In this document: piece by piece, positions 1 to 5,621 of the stretch
Layout of the letters: each line of letters opens with the position of its first letter
How positions within the stretch are numbered: position 1 is the stretch's first letter
Origin: CAYSUS01 sp964434165
Lineage (GTDB): Bacteria; Planctomycetota; Planctomycetia; Pirellulales; Thermoguttaceae
Direction: 5' to 3'
Assembly (NCBI GenBank): GCA_964434165.1
Contig: CAYSUS010000149.1
Coordinates: 1 to 13,504 of the forward strand
Length of the DNA stretch: 13,504 nucleotides
Made by a program: the position numbers and the translations under genes
Notes under the pieces: model-generated
What the model saw: the letters and a program-made list of their open reading frames with translations, nothing else
Database searches by the model: none
What the model was told of the DNA's origin: nothing

Positions 1-2
1 GC

Positions 3-56
3 GGCATGGGCGGCATGGGCGGCATGGGTGGCATGGGTGGCATGGGTGGCATGGGG
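3..56 (+). repeat. Six tandem nonamers encoding Gly-Met-Gly
   Basis: Six consecutive copies of GGCATGGGN run from position 3 to 56 and keep the reading frame of the partial gene. The copies differ only at the ninth base (C, C, T, T, T, G). The array may extend beyond the left edge. Such an array could vary in copy number without breaking the frame. Confidence 0.9.
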
Positions 57-461
57 GGTGGCGGCGGATTCTTCAACGTCGCGCCCGAGAAGGTCGGCCA
101 GCTCAAGGTCACCACGGTTTGCCTGGAGCACGGCAAGCGCGACCCGCGTCCAGCCGTTCCCTACGAGATCAAGCCGCTCGACACGTTTACGACCAAGCCG
201 GGCGTGCGCGAGGTCCTCGCCATGCTGGGCAGCGGCAACATCAGCCAGCGTGCGGCCCAGGTCGCTGCCTGGCACCTGAATAGCGGCATGAGCTGGCAGG
301 AGCTGGCCGCCAAGCAGCTCCGCTTTGCCGACGGATCGACCCGGCCCTACTTCCATCCGGCCGAGGTCAAGGGCGGCATGCAGATCGTCGCCATGGCCAA
401 GAAGATCGTGGCCGAGCGCGAGAAGCAGAGCGGCAAGTCCAACTCGCTGAGCCAGAACTAG
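3..461 (+). CDS. Secreted low-complexity protein, 3' part (partial)
   Basis: The reading frame is open to the left window edge, so the true start and any signal peptide lie outside. The visible part begins with a Gly-Met-Gly repeat tract, followed by a Gly run, then a domain of about 125 residues starting at FFNVAPEKVGQL. The stop is TAG at 459-461. The domain matches the C-terminal part of the next gene almost segment by segment: NVAPEKV against NIAPEKV, VCLEHGK against VCLDHGK, PYEIKPLDT against PYELRPLDT, and QVAAWHLNSGMSW against QAAAWHLNSGLSW. The two are therefore tandem paralogues. I do not recognise a named family or catalytic motif. By analogy with its neighbour the protein is probably exported. 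The Met codons inside the repeat could be mistaken for starts, but none has a convincing ribosome binding site. Confidence 0.8.
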   Translation, partial: GMGGMGGMGGMGGMGGMGGGGGFFNVAPEKVGQLKVTTVCLEHGKRDPRPAVPYEIKPLDTFTTKPGVREVLAMLGSGNISQRAAQVAAWHLNSGMSWQELAAKQLRFADGSTRPYFHPAEVKGGMQIVAMAKKIVAEREKQSGKSNSLSQN

Positions 462-655
462 GCGGCGGGTCGCTAGTCAGGCGGATTCGACTACACCAGG
501 GCTGGCAGTCCACGCGGGGCTTCCGGCCCTTTCTGTTGCGCCCGGACTCGCACCCGCCTTGCGAGGGGAACGCCTCCTCGCGCAACAACCCCACGCGCGG
601 CGATGGCGTGGCGGTCGCAGGGTTCCGTCGCTCATCGGCATTTGTTAAGCTGCGG

Positions 656-683
656 GACGGATCGGTCGCGGGACCGGTCCGTC
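656..683 (+). promoter_or_regulatory. Strong hairpin in the leader of the secreted paralogue
   Basis: Two 12-base arms, GACGGATCGGTC at 656-667 and GACCGGTCCGTC at 672-683, pair fully in RNA if one G-U wobble is allowed, around a GCGG loop. The hairpin ends 45 bases before the ATG at 729. No T-run follows, so it is not a classical terminator. It could be a leader structure or the end of the upstream transcript. Nothing else stands out in 462-655 apart from a short GC-rich hairpin near 560. Confidence 0.5.
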
Positions 684-728
684 TCGTCGCTTCGGAACAG
701 GCATTTCGCAACAGAGAGGAGGTGTGTG

Positions 729-1598
729 ATGTCACACGATCTTGCGCTGCGCTGCGCGCGCCTGGCTCTGGTAGTAGCCCTGGGGCTTGCCCCGGCGCTG
801 AGCTTGGCGGTAGAACGGCCGAAGGGAGTCAACGACCGCATCGATCCGTCCAGTGAGACGGTCGCGTTGTTCTCCGGCGTGGCCGACCAACGGCTCGAAG
901 TCAAGGTGATCCCCAAGGACGCGTCGGAGTGCCGGGTGCTGATCAAGAACCTCACCGACCGGCCGCTCAACGTGCTCCTGCCCGAGGCCGTGGCGGCCGC
1001 GCCGGTCCTCGCCCAGCTCGGCAACCAGGGTTTCATCTGGGGCAACGACCACCAGGCCAACGCCCCGCAGAACGTGGGCGCGGGGTTTCCGCCCAACCAG
1101 TGGGGCAACAACCCGGGGAACTTCTTCAACAACCCCGGCAACAACAACTTCTTCAACGTCAATGGCAACAACCGCCGCGGCAACCCGCCGCTGATGCCGC
1201 TGTTCAACATCGCGCCGGAGAAGGTGGCCCAGTTCCGTCTCCAGAGCGTTTGCCTGGACCACGGCAAGCCGACCCCCAAGCCGCAGATGCCCTACGAGCT
1301 GCGCCCGCTGGACACGGTCTCCGACAAGCCGGAGGTCGCCGCGCTGTGCGGCATGCTGGGCCGCGGGGAGATCGGCCAGCGCGCCGCGCAGGCCGCGGCC
1401 TGGCACCTCAACAGCGGCCTGAGCTGGGAGCAGTTGAAGGCCAAACAGCGGACCATGGCCATGGGGCGAATTCGTGAGCCGTACTTCGGAGCCGCGGAAC
1501 TGGCCGCGGCCAGAAAGGCCGTCGAGCACGTGAAGGAGACGCTCAAGGACCGCGAAAGACAAGAAACGGCGAGTCGCGAATCGCTCAGCCGGCGGTGA
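729..1598 (+). CDS. Secreted Asn/Gly-rich protein, paralogue of upstream gene
   Basis: This 289-residue protein starts at ATG 729, chosen because GAGAGGAGG lies just upstream and a signal peptide begins there. The peptide has a short basic start, a hydrophobic core LALVVALGLAPALSLA, and probable cleavage near residue 27. Residues about 40-97 form an N-terminal segment (ETVALFSGV, LEVKVIP, CRVLIKNLTDRPLNVLLPEA) that looks like a beta-rich domain. Residues about 98-155 are low complexity, rich in Asn, Gly, Phe and Pro. Residues about 157-260 form the domain shared with the preceding gene, including WHLNSGLSWEQL. A charged tail ends the protein. The linker is Met/Gly in the first paralogue and Asn/Gly here, so the linker diverged while the domain was kept. 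Export is inferred and the function is unknown. I associate the architecture with planctomycete exported hypotheticals, from memory only. Confidence 0.88.
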   Translation: MSHDLALRCARLALVVALGLAPALSLAVERPKGVNDRIDPSSETVALFSGVADQRLEVKVIPKDASECRVLIKNLTDRPLNVLLPEAVAAAPVLAQLGNQGFIWGNDHQANAPQNVGAGFPPNQWGNNPGNFFNNPGNNNFFNVNGNNRRGNPPLMPLFNIAPEKVAQFRLQSVCLDHGKPTPKPQMPYELRPLDTVSDKPEVAALCGMLGRGEIGQRAAQAAAWHLNSGLSWEQLKAKQRTMAMGRIREPYFGAAELAAARKAVEHVKETLKDRERQETASRESLSRR

Positions 1599-1680
1599 GC
1601 GGCGGGGCCCGAGCGGCCGAGCGAGGCGTCGGGCTGAGGCAAGGCTAGAGAAGAGAAAAACGAAATGGAAAGGATGAAAA

Positions 1681-1702
1681 GGACAGGCATCGTTCATGCC
1701 AG
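1681..1702 (-). repeat. Inverted repeat, left copy, at the intron 3' junction
   Basis: Read on the minus strand, the 22 bases that immediately follow the inferred group II intron end match 2191-2212 on the plus strand at 20 of 22 positions, including the perfect 15-mer CATGAACGATGCCTG. The sequence is itself a small hairpin, GGCAT-GAACG-ATGCC. It is probably the 3' exon (target site) of the intron. Confidence 0.7.
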
Positions 1703-1862
1703 ATAGGGGTAAGGAAGTCGGGTTGAGTTCCCCGACTCCCTCCCCTCCGAACCGTACGTGCGGTTCTCCCGCATACGGCTCTCCGGTCGGTGGTCTCAGT
1801 GGCGTCGGTCGAAAACGGGTACAGGTCCAGTTTACCGTCGCTTGGGTCTGCCGGGTCGCCGC
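1703..1862 (-). mobile_element. Group II intron 3' fragment (domains V and VI)
   Basis: On the minus strand positions 1781-1749 read as a canonical group II intron domain V: GAGCCGTATGCGG, a GAGAA-type loop, then CCGCACGTACGGTTC. This is nearly the same as textbook domain V sequences such as yeast aI5-gamma. Directly after it, 1748-1703 folds as domain VI. The arms GGGAGTCGGG and CCCGACTTCC pair, with one G-U, and an unpaired A (complement of 1710) lies eight bases before the end CCCCTAT, where a branch-point adenosine belongs. The 3' splice site is therefore placed after 1703. The bases from 1782 to 1862 are probably the end of domain IV. No reverse transcriptase frame or 5' intron part is present, so this is a dead 5'-truncated remnant, cut exactly where the RAYT-type element begins. 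Confidence 0.85.
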
Positions 1863-1885
1863 AGTTCCGGGGACACCATGCGTAA
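1863..1885 (-). repeat. Left terminal inverted repeat of RAYT-type element
   Basis: Read on the minus strand this is TTACGC followed by the shared 17-mer ATGGTGTCCCCGGAACT. It differs from the right copy only at two inner positions. Its outer edge is the exact point where the group II intron fragment begins. Confidence 0.75.
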
Positions 1886-2044
1886 TTATCGTTTCGACGC
1901 CTTCTCCGGGCGGGGCTTTTGCCGACGCAACAAACGGCCGAGCTTCTTCTCCAACCGCGCTTGAAACTCCTCGCTCCCAAGGACCCGGCCTGTCCGCTCG
2001 TGTTCGCGAAATTGCTTCAACTCCTCGTCGGTCAATCGAGCCAT
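1886..2044 (-). pseudogene. RAYT transposase remnant (N-terminus joined to C-terminal tail)
   Basis: The frame runs from ATG at 2044 to TAA at 1886 and encodes 52 residues. It opens with MARL, the usual first residues of many REP-associated tyrosine transposases (MARL followed by a V/I-rich strand and HHVTQRG). It then passes straight into DEELKQFREHERTGRVLGSE, which resembles the family's C-terminal motif TGRPLGSE, and ends in a basic tail. The catalytic parts of an intact protein (HxH and Tyr motifs, about 220-240 residues in total) are absent, so it cannot be an active transposase. The stop codon sits one base from the inner edge of the left inverted repeat. Family assignment is from recalled motifs. 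The deletion is inferred from the two ends being joined. Confidence 0.6.
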
Positions 2045-2082
2045 ACCGGGTCTCTGTCAGATCGATCCGTGGGCGTCAAGAG

Positions 2083-2105
2083 TTATGTATGGTGTCCCCG
2101 GAACT
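2083..2105 (+). repeat. Right terminal inverted repeat of RAYT-type element
   Basis: TTATGT followed by ATGGTGTCCCCGGAACT on the plus strand, 21 of 23 bases identical to the left repeat read on the opposite strand. No similarity continues beyond 2105. Confidence 0.75.
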
Positions 2106-2190
2106 CGATCGCCGTCCACCTCGCCTTCGGGCCGCGCGGCAAGAGACGCTTCCGCCCCCAGGCGGACGGCACTGCGGAGAATGCCTGCTA

Positions 2191-2212
2191 CTGCCATGAA
2201 CGATGCCTGGCC
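2191..2212 (+). repeat. Inverted repeat, right copy of the intron 3' flank
   Basis: CTGCCATGAACGATGCCTGG and two further bases match the minus strand of 1681-1702 at 20 of 22 positions. Similarity begins at the base that corresponds to the first exon base of the intron junction. A perfect 7-base-pair hairpin follows at once (2211-2229). Confidence 0.7.
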
Positions 2213-2229
2213 GATTTGCTCTAAATCGG
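2211..2229 (+). other. Perfect hairpin next to the right inverted repeat
   Basis: CCGATTT at 2211-2217 and AAATCGG at 2223-2229 pair perfectly around a GCTCT loop. No T-run follows on either side. Its contact with the inverted repeat suggests that both belong to one recognition or target structure, but this is inference. From 2230 to 2841 I see no supportable gene or element except a short hairpin (GGGTCTGC/GCAGACCC) at 2752-2769. Confidence 0.4.
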
Positions 2230-2841
2230 GGCCGCGTCCAGCATGCGAGCGGAGCGCGCCGTGAGTCAACGGCCGCGCAGGGGCGCGCGAAGAGGACCAC
2301 GGCGCGTCGCGCGTGTGTGACAAGGACAGAACTTGGCCCAAAAACCGCCCCTGGAACCCACCGGGTCTTGACGCTAGGCTCGATAGCTGGGACAGCTCGC
2401 CCGCGACGAAGTCCTCGCCTCACCCACGCGCCTCACACGAGCCACGAAGCCCTTCCCATGGTGGCAACGGCCAAGCGCAACGCGATCGCAGGTCCATTCC
2501 GGGCCGGGACCGACCCGCCCCGACCCGTGGAGGGGGCAGGGCGGCGAGGGGCGTCGTGCGCGCGGGGCACCGCCCGCATGCGGATTCGTGTCTTTGCCAC
2601 GCGATTTCACCAAGAACACCCGATCGGGGGCCCTGCGCTGGAAAAACTCGATTCGGTTGACCAACCGCCGCCCCGCCGCGTCGCCCGGCCCACCAGCTTC
2701 CGAGTCGCAAGAGTTTACTTGAAAAAGACTTGCGGTCGCCTGCTGATCCGTGGGTCTGCCCGCAGACCCGACGCGCGCCCCGGCGCGCCGCCCCTGCCAC
2801 GGCGGGGCCGCTCGCGTTGTCGCTCGGAAGAGGGTTTTTCG

Positions 2842-3072
2842 TCAGGGCGGGAGGTCGCGCGGTGGGCGCAGATCGTCAGACCGAGCAAGAATCGTCGGCA
2901 ACGTCTCGCCATCGCCGGCGCGGGTGGCGGGGATGTCACAGGCAACGCCCCCCATTCCTTCGAGCAACTCGCCGTCGGGCAACAGGGCGAGCAGGTCCTG
3001 GAGGGTTTTCAAGCTCGGGCTGTCTTCCAGCCAGTTCCAGGCGAACAGGGTCCTGGTGGCGAAGATGCGCAT
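2842..3072 (-). pseudogene. Probable N-terminal fragment of a DDE transposase
   Basis: The minus-strand frame from ATG at 3072 to the stop at 2842 encodes 76 residues beginning MRIFATRTLFAWNWLEDSPS and continuing LKTLQDLLALLPDGELLEGM. This first half has the amphipathic, non-repetitive look of a real protein, unlike the Arg/Pro/Gly-rich frames around it. It resembles the N-terminus I recall for a DDE transposase family in planctomycetes (S-L-x-T-I then L-P-D-x-x-L-L). After about residue 40 the sequence loses that character, so the fragment probably ends there in unrelated DNA. The frame stays open upstream to 3264, but the extra residues are low-quality. The family call is from memory. It could also be a fragment of another gene. 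Confidence 0.35.
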
Positions 3073-3252
3073 GGGGGGCCCCCCGTGTCGCTGGAGGAAA
3101 CGGCAGCATGCACCGCAATCCATCCCCGCACCAGGGGTGGTGTGGTCGAACAACCGAGAGAGATCGCCACCGCCACCCGCCCCGTGCGCACCCTCCGCGC
3201 CCTGTTGCGGGGAAGACCTCTGGCGGACTCCGCCCAACTCACGAAGCATCAA

Positions 3253-3275
3253 CCCCATGCGCACAACGCATGGGG
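3253..3275 (+). other. Perfect 9-bp hairpin upstream of the App1-like gene
   Basis: CCCCATGCG at 3253-3261 and CGCATGGGG at 3267-3275 pair perfectly around a CACAA loop. No T-run follows on either strand. It lies about 110 bases before the phosphatase start and could be a leader structure or part of mobile-element debris. No convincing promoter or ribosome binding site is visible between it and the gene. Confidence 0.4.
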
Positions 3276-3386
3276 CTCCGGGCAGGCCCCAGGCCCCGGC
3301 GGATTGACGCGGGGGGCCGTCGGCGGATAAGCTTCAGGTTCCTCGATTGTGGCTGCGCTGTCCGCGAAGCTCACGATCTGCTGGTT

Positions 3387-4481
3387 ATGCCGGCTCCCAT
3401 GTGCATCGTCATGGCTTTTCTGACCCTGCTCCCGTCGCAGATCAAGAGCGACGAGACCGTCGTGTTCTATCCGACCTTCGCGCGCCTGGACGAGGCGGAC
3501 GCCGAGTGCGGGCTGGCGGTCCATGGGCTGATCTTCGAGGAGGAGAACCGCTCGTGGCGGCGTGGTCTGGCCGTGGCCGCGTTGCGGCGCACGCTGGGCG
3601 TGAAGCGGGGCACGTCCGAGGCCCGGCTGTTCGACCGCCGCATTCGGCTGTTCCTGATCGATCACGAGCGGGGCAAGAAGGTCTCGGTGCGGATCGGCGA
3701 CCGGGAGTTCGCCGTGGGGGTCTCAGGGCCGCACGGCCATTTCCGCGGCACGCTGCGAGTTCCCGTCGCCGAGGCGAGGCGCCTGGCCGGCCCCGGAGGC
3801 TGGATCGACTACCACGCCGTGACCGGGCCCGACGACGACCGCCGGTTCACGGGCCGGATCCGGCTCATCGACCCCGAGGGGCTCTCGGTGATTTCGGACA
3901 TCGACGATACGGTCAAGCACACGGGCGTGCGGAGCGTCAAGCAGATGCTGGCCAGCACGTTCACGCGGCCCTTCGTATCCGTGCCGGGCATGGTGGAAGT
4001 ATATCAGAAGCTGTGCGAGGCCGGCGGCGTGGTGCACTACGTCTCGGCCAGCCCCTGGCAGCTCTACGAGCCTCTCTCGGAGTTCTTCCACGAGGAAGGA
4101 TTCCCGCCGGGGACGTTCCATCTGAAGGTGTTCCGGCTGAAGGACTCGTCGGCCAAGAACGTCCTCGAGATGCAGGGGGCGTACAAGACCGGCCACATCG
4201 AGCCGATTCTCGAGGCCTTTCCGAAGCGGCGCTTCGTGTTCATCGGGGACTCGGCCCAGGCCGATCCGGAGATCTACGCCAACCTGGCACGCGACCGGCA
4301 GGATCAGGTGGCCGCCATTTGGATCCGCAACGCGACCGGGGAGGACGCTGAGGGCCCGCGGTTTCGCGAGGCGTCGCGAGGGCTCGACAAGACGCGATGG
4401 AGGGTGTTCGAGCGGCCCGAAGAGATCGAGCCGCTCGTCGAAGAGCTGCTGCAGGAGGCCCCGGTCGCTGGTGGCGGTTGA
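3387..4481 (+). CDS. App1-like phosphatidate phosphatase (DUF2183, HAD type)
   Basis: The 364-residue product has the DUF2183/App1 catalytic signature in its C-terminal half. Residues 169-176 give ISDIDDTV, the HAD-type DxDxT nucleophile motif with Asp171 and Asp173. Residues 218-227 give YVSASPWQLY, and 286-297 give IGDSAQADPEIY with the acidic metal-binding residues. This family, named after yeast App1, dephosphorylates phosphatidic acid. The substrate in bacteria is unproven. The N-terminal half (about 25-165) is the usual beta-rich region preceding the catalytic domain in bacterial members. The start is uncertain: ATGs at 3387, 3399 and 3411 are all in frame and none has a clear ribosome binding site. 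The stretch after Met1 is mildly hydrophobic but not a clear signal peptide. The frame is open well upstream, but that extension is Arg/Pro-rich and unlike protein. The gene converges with hypA. Confidence 0.85.
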   Translation: MPAPMCIVMAFLTLLPSQIKSDETVVFYPTFARLDEADAECGLAVHGLIFEEENRSWRRGLAVAALRRTLGVKRGTSEARLFDRRIRLFLIDHERGKKVSVRIGDREFAVGVSGPHGHFRGTLRVPVAEARRLAGPGGWIDYHAVTGPDDDRRFTGRIRLIDPEGLSVISDIDDTVKHTGVRSVKQMLASTFTRPFVSVPGMVEVYQKLCEAGGVVHYVSASPWQLYEPLSEFFHEEGFPPGTFHLKVFRLKDSSAKNVLEMQGAYKTGHIEPILEAFPKRRFVFIGDSAQADPEIYANLARDRQDQVAAIWIRNATGEDAEGPRFREASRGLDKTRWRVFERPEEIEPLVEELLQEAPVAGGG

Positions 4482-4523
4482 GCGTGGCGACGGGCTTCTG
4501 CGAGAGACCTCCGTTCGCGACGG

Positions 4524-4554
4524 AGACTTCCGAAGTCTTCGAGACTGCGGAAGC
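4524..4554 (+). repeat. Palindromic repeat between convergent genes, copy A
   Basis: The copy starts with AGACTTCCGAAGTCT, palindromic except for its centre base, and continues to a GCGGAAGC end. It matches the minus strand of 5002-4971 at about 26 of 31 positions. It sits in the 103-base gap between the stops of the App1-like gene and hypA, next to a CTCCG/CGGAG hairpin (4509-4525). The pair may act as a bidirectional transcription stop, though there is no T-run. Confidence 0.7.
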
Positions 4555-4584
4555 GTGGAGCAAACCCCGCGGGCCGACCGGCCT

Positions 4585-4932
4585 TCACTCCTCCAGCTCG
4601 ATCGTCTGGAGCACCAGGTCCTGGCCGCCCTCAATGGCCACGTCGTCGCTGCCGCAGTGCGGACACTGGAAGGCCAGCTCGGCGATCTCCATCCGGGTCC
4701 CGCACGCCCGGCAAGCGCACAACGCGGCCGGCTCCTCGATTTCGATCACCGCCCCGGCCAGGGGTGTATCGGGCGCGAGCAGGTCGAAGGCGAAGCGGAG
4801 GGAATCGGGGCACACACCGGAGAGCCGCCCGATCTGGAGGCCCACCTTCACGACGTGGCCGTCGTGGCCCGCGCGGCGCACCTCGCGCTCCACCTGCTCA
4901 ATCAAGGCCTGAACGATGGAGAGCTCGTGCAT
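4585..4932 (-). CDS. hypA: Hydrogenase nickel incorporation protein HypA
   Basis: The product is 115 residues, the usual length for HypA. It starts MHELSIVQAL, with His2, the nickel ligand of the family, directly after Met1. The zinc site is complete: CRAC at residues 74-77 and CPHC at 90-93. HypA works with HypB in the cytoplasm to deliver nickel to the [NiFe]-hydrogenase large subunit, and in some bacteria to urease. The frame stays open upstream through a repeat, but the true start is ATG at 4932, because the family always begins MHE. I see no strong ribosome binding site. The hydrogenase endopeptidase gene lies upstream on the same strand, 112 bases away, and most of that gap is repeat sequence. 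HypB and the hydrogenase subunits are not in the window. Confidence 0.95.
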   Translation of the reverse strand: MHELSIVQALIEQVEREVRRAGHDGHVVKVGLQIGRLSGVCPDSLRFAFDLLAPDTPLAGAVIEIEEPAALCACRACGTRMEIAELAFQCPHCGSDDVAIEGGQDLVLQTIELEE

Positions 4933-4970
4933 GGCCGGAGGCCGGGGGACTCGAGTTGCCACGTTCAAGA

Positions 4971-5022
4971 GACTCCCGAAGTCTCCGAGACTTCGGAAGT
5001 CTGAACCGGCTTCGGAAGTCTG
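4971..5022 (-). repeat. Palindromic repeat between endopeptidase gene and hypA, copy B
   Basis: Two and a half units of a short palindromic motif occur here. On the minus strand they read as AGACTTCCGAAG twice, followed by TCTCGGAGACTTCGGGAGTC. Bases 4971-5002 are an inverted match to copy A at 4524-4554, so the two copies bracket hypA. The motif lacks stops in the hypA frame, where it reads DFRSLGDFGSL, and I associate it with dispersed intergenic repeats of planctomycetes (from memory). Confidence 0.7.
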
Positions 5023-5044
5023 AGGTCCGCCGTTAGAGCGAAAC

Positions 5045-5548
5045 CTACTCGCTGGGTAGTTCATCGGGCGTCGGCGCCGACCCGCCATCGAGCTCGCGGA
5101 GCACGGCAAGGACTTCCTCAACGGCGCGAGGGATGGCCGCGGCGACGGAAGGGGTGCACTCCTCACTAAAGGTTAGCACGTCGGCGGCCTCGACGCCCAC
5201 CAGGACGATCGCCTCGTCGGGCGGAAGGTGCGCCCCCGACTGCCGCCCCAAGGCCAGGGCGGTGGGCAGGTTGACGTCATGGGCCGACGCGGAGCGCTGC
5301 GTAGGAATAGACGTGGGGCACAGCCGGCGGAGGGTTCCGGGGGGGGCGCCCGTGCAGATGGCATCGACCACGATCGCGCGGTCGTAGCCCACCATCCGCT
5401 CCATCAGGCGCAGCCCACCCCAGTAGTCCTCGCCCACCTCGATGTCGGGCCGATCGCGAAGCCGACGGGCAACCTGCTGCGCCACGCGCAGGCCTACGCT
5501 GTCGTCGGAGACCAGGGGGTTGCCCAGTCCGAGAATCAGGGTCTTCAT
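5045..5548 (-). CDS. [NiFe]-hydrogenase maturation endopeptidase (HybD/HycI/HupD family)
   Basis: The 167-residue product begins MKTLILGLGNPLVSDDSVG, the N-terminal signature of the peptidase M52 family. Three nickel-binding positions used by the family are all filled: Asp16 (Glu16 in E. coli HybD), Asp62 in VVDAI, and His90 in SAHDVNLP (His93 in HybD). These enzymes bind the nickel of the assembled large subunit and remove its C-terminal extension as the last maturation step. The start is ATG at 5548, because the frame upstream is open but lacks family sequence. The tail from about residue 150 is acidic and Pro-rich, probably disordered. The gene follows the large exported-protein gene by 73 bases and precedes hypA on the same strand, so co-transcription with hypA is likely. 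Which hydrogenase it serves cannot be read from the window. Confidence 0.92.
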   Translation of the reverse strand: MKTLILGLGNPLVSDDSVGLRVAQQVARRLRDRPDIEVGEDYWGGLRLMERMVGYDRAIVVDAICTGAPPGTLRRLCPTSIPTQRSASAHDVNLPTALALGRQSGAHLPPDEAIVLVGVEAADVLTFSEECTPSVAAAIPRAVEEVLAVLRELDGGSAPTPDELPSE

Positions 5549-5621
5549 GAATCGCGCCGCGACGGCAGCCGATGCGGGAGGACGGGAGAACCCTTCACGG
5601 TAACGCAGCCCTCTCAGGGCG

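Larger units (their letters stand above)
1863..2105 (-). mobile_element. Internally deleted RAYT-type element (MITE-like)
   Basis: This 243-base element is bounded by 23-base inverted repeats at 1863-1885 and 2083-2105 that agree at 21 of 23 positions. The outermost 17 bases, ATGGTGTCCCCGGAACT read outward, are identical. Between them on the minus strand is a 52-codon frame that looks like the first few and last roughly 48 codons of a REP-associated tyrosine transposase. Similarity between the two flanks stops at the outer T, which sets the ends. The inferred history is that an autonomous element lost its interior but kept both ends. Such a product could still be moved by an intact relative elsewhere in the genome. 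Confidence 0.65.

Noticed and set aside
3..56. CRISPR-like or regulatory tandem array
   Set aside because: The units are 9 bases with no spacers, stay in frame and encode Gly-Met-Gly in a gene with a paralogue.
732..1697. Long open frame on the minus strand opposite the second secreted gene
   Set aside because: It lies fully antisense to a gene with a signal peptide, a good ribosome binding site and a paralogue. Its translation is Arg/Gly/Val-rich without domain character.
1645..1980. Minus-strand frame of 111 codons over the intron and RAYT remnants
   Set aside because: It runs through intron domains V and VI, which are structural RNA, and is out of frame with the RAYT remnant.
3070..3087. 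GGGGGGCCCCCC palindrome
   Set aside because: A C/G-run palindrome of this kind arises easily in GC-rich DNA and has no partner site, although it sits at the ATG of the possible transposase fragment.
2203..3330. Plus-strand open frame of 375 codons in the gene desert
   Set aside because: Arg/Pro/Gly/Ala-rich translation with no domain pattern; a typical stop-poor frame of GC-rich DNA. No ribosome binding site.
2730..3386. Upstream extension of the App1-like frame
   Set aside because: The added 219 residues are Arg/Pro/Gly-rich, do not look like protein and overlap the probable transposase fragment on the other strand.
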